Below the pieces are notes generated by a model, which had not been told where the DNA came from, made no database searches, and saw nothing but the letters and a program-made list of their open reading frames with translations. A DNA stretch of 64,000 nt, taken from contig CM070546.1 of assembly GCA_036346405.1 (NCBI GenBank), positions 100,756,826 through 100,820,825 on the forward strand, in the 5' to 3' direction. This document shows, one piece after another, positions 56,249 to 64,000 of this stretch (position 1 is the first letter of the stretch; each line of letters starts with the position of its first letter). This DNA comes from Phyllostachys edulis. Lineage: Eukaryota; Streptophyta; Magnoliopsida; Poales; Poaceae. Both the position numbers and the translations under genes were made by a program.

Positions 56249-57213
56249 CAACAAAATGCCCATTTCTTGCCAGTCAAAACCACTTACATAGGAGATCGCA
56301 TTGCAGTGCTGTATATGTCAAGGATTGTCAGTTTGTATGGTGTGCCTAAGAAGATAGTGTCAGATCAAGGATCTCAGTTCACATCCCGTTTTTGGCAGAG
56401 TTTGTATGAAGCCTTAGGGACTCACCTGAATTCGATCTGCGTATCACGCCCGAACGAAGACGGTGAAAGAGTTAATAAGATATCGGAGGATATGTTGAGA
56501 GCTTGTGCTCTATCTAATGCTACCCGCTGGGATAAGAGTTTGCCGTATGCAGAATTCTCTACAACAACAGTTATCAAGCTAGTCTACAAATATCACTGTT
56601 TGAAGCTTTGTATGGTCGTGCCTGCAGAACCCCGTTGAATTGGTCAGAAACGGCGGAATGTTAGGTTTTTGGCCCAGATATTATTCAAGAAGCAGAAGAG
56701 CAAGTGTCTATGATCCGAGAGAGATTAAAGATAGCTCAGTCGAGGTAGAAGAGTTATGCTAATAATCGTCGTCGTGATGTCAGTTTCAAGCTAGAAGATT
56801 TTGTTTATCTTCGAGTTACGCCAATTAGAGGTGTAAAGAGGTTTCATGCCAAAGGGAAGCTTGCCCCTCGGTATGTTGGTCCGTTCAAGATTTTGGATCA
56901 CTGTGGAGAAGTAGCTTACCAGTTGGAGTTGCCGCAGTCGCTAGCAGGAGTACGTGATGTCTTTCATGTCTCTCAGTTGAAGAAGTGCCTTCGTGTGCTA
57001 GAAGAACAAGCCCCGCTGGAATCAACTGAACTGAAAGAAGACCTCACCTACAAAGAGTAGCTAGTCAAGATTTTGGATGTCGCGGAGCGTCAGACCAGAA
57101 GCAAGACAGTTCGTTTCTGCAAAGTTCAGTGGAACAACCAGTAAGAAGGTGAAGCAACGTGGGAGCGTGAAGAAGAGTTGAAAGCCGAGTTCCCTAGCCT
57201 TTTCTCTAGCTAG
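56249..57213 (+). pseudogene. Plus-strand chromovirus integrase, core to chromodomain
   Basis: Continues the integrase after the copia LTR: NAHFLPVKTTY, IVSDQGSQFTSRFWQ (second catalytic Asp), then E-R-V-N in an NEDGERVNK context (catalytic Glu, near 56465). The later frame has FKILDHCGEVAYQLELPQS and DVFHVSQLKKC near 56885-56990, and a chromodomain RSKTVRFCKVQWNNQ ending at a Leu-Phe-Ser-Ser stop at 57211-57213. In-frame stops at 57058-57060 (TAG) and 57142-57144 (TAA) break the chromodomain. A frameshift near 56640 separates core and C-terminus. A purine tract and LTR follow. Confidence 0.83.
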
Positions 57214-57238
57214 CTTGAATCTCGGGGTCGAGATTCCT

Positions 57239-57253
57239 TTAAGGGGGGAGGTT
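57239..57253 (+). other. Polypurine tract
   Basis: TTAAGGGGGGAGGTT immediately before the LTR start TGTAACATCCC. It would prime plus-strand DNA synthesis. Confidence 0.85.
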
Positions 57254-60200
57254 TGTAACATCCCAATTTTCTGAGCTTTAAAAATCCTTTGAATAGTTAG
57301 TAGGCAGAAAATTCACCATTTGAATTTATTTGAATTTAATTCAAAAGCTTAACATTGGCCTTGAGTAGCAAAACAATTTAATATGACTAAAGCCAACATG
57401 AACAATGGTCAAACTATTTTATTTGGATTCTATGTGCTTGGATATATTTTCTAGATTTTTTTTAGAATTTTTCCAAGTTCATTTGCTAATTTCTATTGCT
57501 TATTTGAATTTTTGGTATTTTCTAAAAAGGAAAAGGTATTTAAAATCTCAAATCCTCTCTTGGGCCGAATCTCTTCAGCCCAACTCCTATTCCTCCACGC
57601 GTGGCCCGCTTGCAGCCCATTCACGCGCACGCTCGGTAGCCCGTTCTGCGTCGCGGCTTGCCTCGCTGACCGGTGGCCCCGCCGAGTCGTCATCCCCACT
57701 GCGTTTCTCCCTCACGGAGCTTCGTTCTACAAAAGGGGAAACGGCCCGGATTCTTCGTGCGGACTCTTCCATCTAGAAGCCTTATCCCTCCCGCACCTGT
57801 TTTGGTTGAATTCGAATTTTGAATTCGTCTCTATCCCCGTTTCCTCGCGAGCTCGTTTCGGGTTGTTTTGATCTCCGCCACCATTGCGCATACAGCCATC
57901 CCGACTCCTATAAATAGCCCAGAGCATCATACATCGCCCGCACCAAAACCCCTCAAGCTATTGCACCCCTTAAGCCCTAGCACCGCTGTAATTCCCCATC
58001 TAGGGTTTTCGGCCGAGCTTCTTCATTGTCGAATTGCGCCACCACTGTGGTCGCCTCATCGTCGTCAAGCACGCAGCTGAGTCTGCCATCACGAGAGCCA
58101 CCCCTTGGACCTCTTCGCGTCACGGAGCGGCCGGGTCATCGTCCGACAACAAGCGAAGCTAAATCGCCGCCTCAAGCTACGCCACCCATGCCCCGATGTC
58201 CCCGACCACCCATGAGCACACCCCTAGGATCACAATAACCCCCTCTACCCCCTGGTACCACCCAGTCCCACTGGCAAGCCGCCGTTCGCCGGTGACCATC
58301 GGGTCCAGAGCCGCCGATCCGACGTGGCCTCGCCGCGTCAGCTGCCACCTCCCTCCTTTGCCTGCGTGTCAGCCAGTTGGTGCCCACGTGTGCACAACGT
58401 GTGTGCATACGTGGCATAGCTAGCTAGCCTCGATTCTGAGGCTTAGTGAACCGAGTTCACCGTGAGCCGTGAGACTGATGTGTGGGTCCCACACGTTAGG
58501 GTTTTCTTTTATTTTTATTAATTCCATAATTTCCATCGCTGACGTCATCCTTGCGCAGTATTCCGATTTTTCTCTTAAGAAATAATTCGGGAAATTCGGA
58601 TAAATCCTATTTTAGGGTTTTTCTTCAGATTCAAACTTCCAAAGCTCATATGTTTTGCATCCGAACTCCAATTGAGCCCATTCAAATTTCTAAATTCATA
58701 TAAATTCAAGATCTATTTATCTGAGATTTTTATTTAATTTTTAGAGTTTGTTTTACCTCTGTTATTTATTTATTTTGTTTGTTTGCTTCATTTGTGAGTA
58801 GACATCGATACTGCGGGAAGGTTTGAAGAAGAAGGAGCACCTCAAGACCAAGATCAATATCTAGACCTTTTCCAAGGCAAGCTATACCTTTGACCATCTT
58901 GATTCTCAGTTTCTAAAAATTACTTCGATTCAAATTATTGCATTTAATTCAAGTAATTATTTAAATGCTTTTGGGTATAGTTAATGATCCAAATTGTTAT
59001 AATTCCTTATCTACTTGATATGTCATAATCTTTTGTCACTCTAGCATTGGTTTATTTAGTTGGTAATATCGTAGCACCAACGTGGGTTGGTTAGATACGA
59101 CTAGTTTGCTTAGCTATGCCACGAGTCATCATTTCATGTAAACTGCTATTACAACTTGACTAAGTGATTATAGAACTGTGTGATAAAACTGTGTGTACTA
59201 TGTGCTATTACTCGTGTTGGCATGTGTTGCACTTAACCAACTGGGTGGTAAAAGATTTGGACTGAGGCAAGGGGGTGGATACTGTGTGAATCGATGGGTA
59301 TGTGTGCTGTGTGCATGGGAATATTAATCGTGTGGCATAGTTAGTATATGGAAGTCTTACCTTGGTCAATTAAGGACTTAACTTTGTGCGCCATTGAACC
59401 GAACCTTCTTGTGCGACCACATACTGTTATGGGGCGGGCCTAACTTAGTAAGTTATGAATTCTTGACATTGATTGCTCAGGCAGTAGGTTAGGCTCTGTG
59501 AAAGGGTGGAGGTGTGTACTACCATGTAGTCGCATCGCAGGACAGTTCGCCGCTTCCCTGTCCAATAGTATGTGTCGTACCATCCACTGTGTATAGTTTG
59601 GTATGACGGTTTGTAAGCACATCGGGAGTGTTAATGTTAAGGTGAAGTTTCCGAAACGTTTTGTTATGATTAGTGCTTACAACACTGGTTGTATCGTGTG
59701 GTTAAAGTGTACAAACTCTGCAGGGTGTTAATTAATCTATTCGAATAGCCGCATCCATGGTCATAGACATGCTCGGGAATTTCACACGAGGGGTAGTTTT
59801 CATAAAATATTTGGGAAGGGAGTTGTGTGATCTAAATCATATGGCTGTGTGAATAACCTGTTTAGGTTGTGTGTGTCTTTATGAAATCAAACTGTTAAAA
59901 TTAACTATTGTTTATTTGTGTTACTTTTTTTTCTTTTAATCTATTATTTGTATTCAAATTGCAAATGTTGCATTTCTGCAAAATAACCACAGAAGCCATT
60001 CCTTTGGAATAAGCCAGCATGTATATTTGCATTTTTGTGGTATGGCTTGCGAGTACAGTTGTGTACTCATGCTTGTTGTAAAACATACAACAGAAGAGGA
60101 GTCATCGCCCGCATTCGAGGAGAAGTTCATCGAAGGTACTTGATCGTAGGGTCTTGATCCCAGTCGGTTGCCTGTGGTGAATTGATGGGAGGCCGCTGCC

Positions 60201-60427
60201 ATTTCTGTTTTTGCTTCTATTTAATTCTCTATTAGCCCTGCGTGGCTTAATAAATGTAAACTCGACCATAAGGTCAAAACCCTTATTTGTTAATCAAATT
60301 ATTCGTTTATGTTATTAATAAACTTGTGTGGATCGATATTTACCTATGTTGACACTATGTGCACTAAGCGTGATCTGGACTAGTGCATTATACGGAGGGT
60401 CGAGAATTGTATTTACGGGTCTCGGCA
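57254..60427 (+). mobile_element. 3' LTR of truncated plus-strand chromovirus
   Basis: It starts TGTAACATCCCAATTTTC directly after the polypurine tract and ends near GGTCTCGGCA (about 60427), a length of about 3174 bp. The layout matches the solo LTR at 45504, including TATAAATA at 57909-57916 and a GAGTACA segment near 60050. ORFs in 57405-58423 are in the GC-rich promoter-proximal part and unsupported. The right flank is minus-strand gag. Confidence 0.85.
57909..57916 (+). promoter_or_regulatory. TATA box of 3' LTR
   Basis: TATAAATA within CTCCTATAAATAGCCC, a strong plant TATA context. Confidence 0.65.
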
Positions 60428-60436
60428 GGCTCCGTC

Positions 60437-61559
60437 CTACTCTGGCATGGAGGTCTGGTGGAGTATCTCCCAAGTTGGATTAGGCGGTGATGGACCTTGC
60501 TTCAAGAGACAATTCTTTGGCGTAATGTCCCAATTGATGGCGGTTGAAACAGTGATCCTGCTGACATGATTGTTGTTTCTTGGCTGCTTTGGTTGTTGTT
60601 CTTTGGGTGTGAAAACTGGAGTAACGGTAGGCGTTGTCGTAGAGGTCTGGAAACAGGGAGAACAAAGCGGCGAGGAGTTGTGCATTCATTACGGCTCTTT
60701 GCGGATGACCTTGATGGGTACCATGCTGTATCGCCTTCCTTTTATGAAATTCTGTAAGCTCGTGGTGAGACTCTTCTATAAGCATAGCTTTGTTCACTAG
60801 ATGCTGGAAATCCGTATGGTCGTTGCCAATGACTTGAACCTTCAAGTTAGGGTGGAGTCCTCGCTTGAAGCGCTTCTGATGTGCATCGTCTGTGGCAACG
60901 TCCTCTGGAGCATAACGAGAGAGTTGAGTGAACTTGTTGAGGTATTTACCCATGGACGTGTTTCCTTGGCGGAGCTCACAGAGCTCATTCTTCTTCATTT
61001 CTATCTTTCCATCGGGAATATGGGAGTGGCGGAAGGCTTTAGAAAACTCAGCCCAACTGATGTTCTGGTGGTCTTCATGGGCGGCGCAGTAGTTCTCCCA
61101 CTATTCCACGGTGGTGCCTTCTAGCTGGTGTGCAACATACAAAACTTTTTTACGGTCGTCACACCGGGTGATGGCAAGCTTATTTTCGATAGAGTGCAAC
61201 CAGTTATCTACGTCCAATGGCTCGGAGGAGCTGGAGAATGTAGGTGGTCGAGTCCTCATGAATTCGGCCATTCTTGACTGAGGGAAAATGGGTGGTGGCG
61301 GTGGTGACATGGCGGCTGCTTGGTTGTTCTGGTTCAGCATTGCAAGAAGAGCAGCAGCTGTCTGATTTTGTTGAGTCTTCATCTGGTTCATGTTTTGCAT
61401 CATTGCATTCATCAGCTGCGTCTGGACTGCTATGAACTGTCCCAAACCCTGATATGTGGTTGCGGCTGGAGGAGGTAGTGGTGGCTGTGTGAAGGGATCC
61501 ACTGACTCATCTTGACTTGCCGAATTACGGATTTGGATCATCTGCACGAATCTTCCCAT
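60437..61559 (-). pseudogene. Ty3/gypsy gag, better-preserved copy
   Basis: Gag forms the particle and binds RNA. The start is probably the ATG complementary to 61557-61559, at M-G-R-F-V. There follow a Gln/Asn/Met-rich segment, a Pro run, then SEPLDVDNWLHSIENKL and AHQLEGTTVE (start of the gag core). After a frame change near 61100 come LRQGNTSMGKYLNKFTQLSRYAPEDV, KRFKRGLHPNLK and a damaged zinc knuckle near 60540 (C-F-N-x-H-Q-L-G-H-Y-A-K-E with one Cys changed). The frame ends near 60437, next to the plus-strand LTR. Protease and later domains do not follow directly. Confidence 0.87.
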
Positions 61560-62070
61560 GCTTAATAGATGAGGAGAAGAAAGCACGATAGATAAGAGGG
61601 AAAAGCACAATAGGCGAGAGAGAGCAAGGGAGAAAACAGAGGCACTAAGCGGGGGGGGCGGTTAAACCCAGCGAGCAAATAGCGGGAGAGCTATTAGAGG
61701 CAACAAAACTCAAGCAGAAGATCCTAATTACCGGACTAAACGATATTGGAACTAAGAAGGGCAGCCATGCTAAAGCACCTCTAACCTAACTTATCTGGAA
61801 GGTCGATTTAAAGCGAAGCTCAATCCTATTGAGATCATCGAGATGAGATGGATCAATTTAAATTTTGAACACAAAGTGTCAGAAGAGATCAGGTGTAAGA
61901 TTCTAAGAATGAGGTGAGAAGAGATTAGATTAAGATGAGAACATAATAGAATAAGATGAGAGAAGAATAACTACTCATGTTACTCTGTTGGTTTGATTTA
62001 TAAAATAAAATTTTGAAACTCTTGACTAAAGCGACTATGCTAACTAAGGTTACGTCCTACAGTCAATATG
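61560..62070 (-). other. Retrotransposon 5' leader (untranslated)
   Basis: Purine-rich leader between the primer-binding site and gag. Collinear with 545-1054. Confidence 0.7.
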
Positions 62071-62082
62071 GCTCTAATACCA
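62071..62082 (-). other. Primer-binding site, initiator-Met tRNA type
   Basis: Minus strand TGGTATTAGAGC, 4 bp from the LTR end at 62087. One mismatch to the usual plant site. Confidence 0.82.
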
Positions 62083-62086
62083 CTGT

Positions 62087-62725
62087 TGTCGGGTCCCTGG
62101 GTAATCAATCCCGAGACCCTCTGTGCATTCTGAGCTAGTCCCAGGATCGTGACTAGCTTCGCCAGAGTTTCAACATCGATGTCATCAACACCATACAACA
62201 AACTATAGACGAAGCAGACAGATTAATATTAATAGAAGCAAAAGACCTTAAGGTCAAGGTTTTTACAGAGTTGCCACGCAGGGCTTACAACAAAAGAGAT
62301 CTTGCAACGGGAAACACAACACTCGCTCGTGGGAGCCATTCGACATGCCCATAGGCGATCGAATGGAGGACGTCTCCTAGCGTGCATGGTCTTCGAAGAA
62401 CTCCTATTCAAAGAGCTCGGAGCTCCTAGGGTCCTCTTCGGCGACTGATCAACCAGAGGGCATAAAGCCGTGAGTACTTTGAATGTACTCAGCAAGTCAT
62501 AGGGAAATGTATGCAAATAGTATTCATGCCATGCTTGACAAGGATAGATGTATGGTTACTTTGCAGAAAGCAGAATTGACTGAAAATACAATGGGTAGAT
62601 TGCAAAGCACGAGTTGAAAGGTTAATACATAAGTAATCAAGTTTCTTTGAAACAACACGTGAACACCCTGTTCACTTGCCAGACCACTCGTGAACACCTT
62701 GTTCACTTCCTAGACCACTCGAAAC
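62087..62725 (-). mobile_element. 5' LTR (3'-terminal part) of the minus-strand gag element
   Basis: The minus strand ends AGGGACCCGACA at 62087 before the primer-binding site. About 640 bp match the LTR terminus at 44753, including the repeated GTGAACACC-TTGTTCACTT words near 62660-62710. Beyond this the sequence departs from that LTR. Confidence 0.8.
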
Positions 62726-64000
62726 AGATTTGGGTCTGGACAAGTGGTTAGTAGTGTGGGTGCTTTCATGCACGAGATTCGGGTATTGTGGTAGTCTTGT
62801 TCAGACCACTAAGGACCAAACTTTGTGCCGTCGTTAATCCTGAACTTTGTGCCGTCGTTAATCCAAGTAACACTCATATTTCCACACGCCGGGTTGGGAG
62901 TTGGTTTGGTCAATTAGGGGAGGGTCTTATTGGGTTGAATCACAGGTGGTGTGAGGACATGTGTCTTCAATCATATGTTCGTAGGATCCAATGTAATTTT
63001 CTGTAATGTGCATGGGAGCACTATTTTTCTTTCTTTACATTGCATCGGTATCTCCAACACAACTTGTGTGCTCGCTTAGTAAGCTCTATCCGTAGCTTGT
63101 ACTGAGTTGGGGTTCATCTCGCAAGGGTGGATCAACTCAATGGGGCCATCTTGCTAAAAAGTACTGAATCTCGATTTCCCTGGCCGACATACCTTAGGAA
63201 GTGTGTCATTATCAGGTGGCTTACGGGCTAATCGAGTCATGTGGGTAAAGTTTTACACCCCTATAGGGTTAAATCTATCTGAATAGCCGTGTCCACGGTT
63301 ATGGATGACCGCTTAGATTCGGGAGACATCATTGTTAGACTCTTAATTAAAAATTGACATGGTTGCTACTTGGTATCAGCATGAATGGGTATTCATGCAT
63401 TTTAGTTTATCAAAGTGGGCTGCTACTTTGGTATTGTTTGAAATATATATTTATCACTATTATATGTACTTCTTTTACTAAAGTTTCGTTTACCAAATGG
63501 CAAATTTTCAAACTAGTATGTGTAGGATGAAAATTAGTGTGTTGTCTACAAAACTAAGCCACTATGGCCTCTCTTTTGTATAGCCTCTAGCATGTATAAT
63601 TTTTTACTTTGTGTAAGACTTGCGAGTACATTTTGTACTTAACCAGATTGTCCACATTGTTCAGTTGAGGAATACTACACGCTAGATCAATTTGTTAGCG
63701 CTGATATCAGTGACGATAACGAATAGATGTTGTTTCTAACTCCCATTCGGTTGCCTTGGGTTTGGGAACACCTTGCTGGACCTTTTGGTTTATTTAATTT
63801 ATTTCCGCTGCTACTTGATGTTAAACTTTGAATTTGGCCGGTTGGCCGCTTTCATAATAGTTGTAGACTTAAGTACTATGTTGTATGTCACTTGATATAT
63901 CAATGTATGACATTTGTATGACTGTGATTAATGTTGATGAGGATATGTACGTGTTGGTCGCTGATCTTGGGAGACAACACGGGACACATATCCGCTGTAT
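62726..64000 (+). mobile_element. LTR-like tract in apparent plus orientation, to window end
   Basis: Collinear with 1716-2949. GGGTAAAGT near 63244 and AATAGCCGTGTCCACGG near 63281 run in plus-LTR orientation, as do the GCGAGTACATTTTGTACTT words near 63620. Probably part of a second LTR joined to the one at 62087. Confidence 0.45.

Larger units (their letters stand above)
61013..64000. repeat. Right copy of the ~3-kb direct duplication (partner 1-2949)
   Basis: See the left copy at 1-2949. This copy keeps CTG/CAG trinucleotides and longer open frames, for example the 169-codon gag frame at 61101-61610. It is cut by the window end; the left copy shows the expected continuation (2950-3168). 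Confidence 0.93.

Noticed and set aside
57405..58423. Cluster of Pro/Ser/Arg-rich ORFs
   Set aside because: Inside the 3' LTR at 57254-60427. No domain, and frames on both strands are equally open.
62071..62082. Possible tRNA-Met gene fragment
   Set aside because: The match covers only the tRNA 3' complement and sits at the LTR edge, so it is a primer-binding site.
50680..62725. One intact autonomous chromovirus spanning gag to chromodomain
   Set aside because: Gag and protease are separated by a plus-strand element, the two candidate LTRs differ over most of their length, and frameshifts and stops occur in pol.
1..64000. Deamination (C-to-T) as the cause of copy differences
   Set aside because: Differences at CTG/CAG are mostly to CCG/CG or short indels, not TTG/CAA, so methyl-cytosine decay does not explain them.

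Overview
The window is repeat-dominated plant nuclear DNA, almost certainly from a grass (Poaceae) with a large, transposon-rich genome. The evidence is the element content: Ty3/gypsy chromovirus-type elements with 2.6-4 kb LTRs starting TGTAACATCCC, Tat-type gypsy, SIRE-like and Angela-like Ty1/copia LTRs, an L1-type LINE, a MuDR-type transposase with a plant-mobile-domain ORF, hAT and Mutator-like MITEs, and CACTA ends. I found no convincing host gene, tRNA, rRNA or CRISPR array. Nearly every protein-like stretch is a frameshifted or stop-broken transposon remnant. The exact species cannot be read from the sequence.

Layout. 1-3.2 kb: minus-strand gypsy gag start, leader, primer-binding site and LTR, repeated at 61.0-64.0 kb in the same orientation. 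3.2-11.3 kb: the end of a SIRE-like copia pol, a 171-bp Mutator-like MITE, and a SIRE-like LTR split by a small copia element (7444-10256) that keeps LTRs, gag and a protease remnant but no integrase or RT. 11.7-13.5 kb: decayed minus-strand LINE, with a 272-bp MITE upstream of it. 14.3-16.8 kb: GC-rich, broken zinc-knuckle transposon ORF of a type common in rice-like genomes. 17,299-17,398: exactly 100 N. 17.4-18.9 kb: Angela-like LTR on the minus strand. 18.9-26.0 kb: minus-strand Tat-type gypsy integrase split by a solo LTR (TSD ATTTG), which itself carries a 1502-bp non-autonomous hAT element (8-bp TSD GGCTTGTG). 26.6-31.3 kb: plus-strand MuDR transposase followed by a plant-mobile-domain ORF. 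31.4-35.1 kb: simple and tandem repeats and CACTA-type ends. 35.1-44.75 kb: two long LTR units, the second a nearly gutted element with 4-kb LTRs and only 774 bp between them. 44.75-64 kb: a nested stack of gypsy elements. It contains a minus-strand chromovirus (3' LTR, chromodomain, integrase, RT, protease) whose LTR hosts a 3283-bp solo LTR (TSD TTGAC), and a plus-strand element truncated to its integrase and 3' LTR. A copia solo LTR sits inside that integrase (TSD GATCG). A minus-strand gag, PBS and LTR then reach the window end.

Two observations stand out. First, the two ~3-kb copies about 61 kb apart are nearly identical, and most differences I compared fall at CTG/CAG trinucleotides. 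This fits systematic long-read miscalling at CHG-methylated cytosines rather than real mutation. Second, the MuDR transposase with a co-oriented plant-mobile-domain ORF is the most distinctive coding unit, although it is broken. All boundaries below were read by eye. Those supported by target-site duplications are the firmest.
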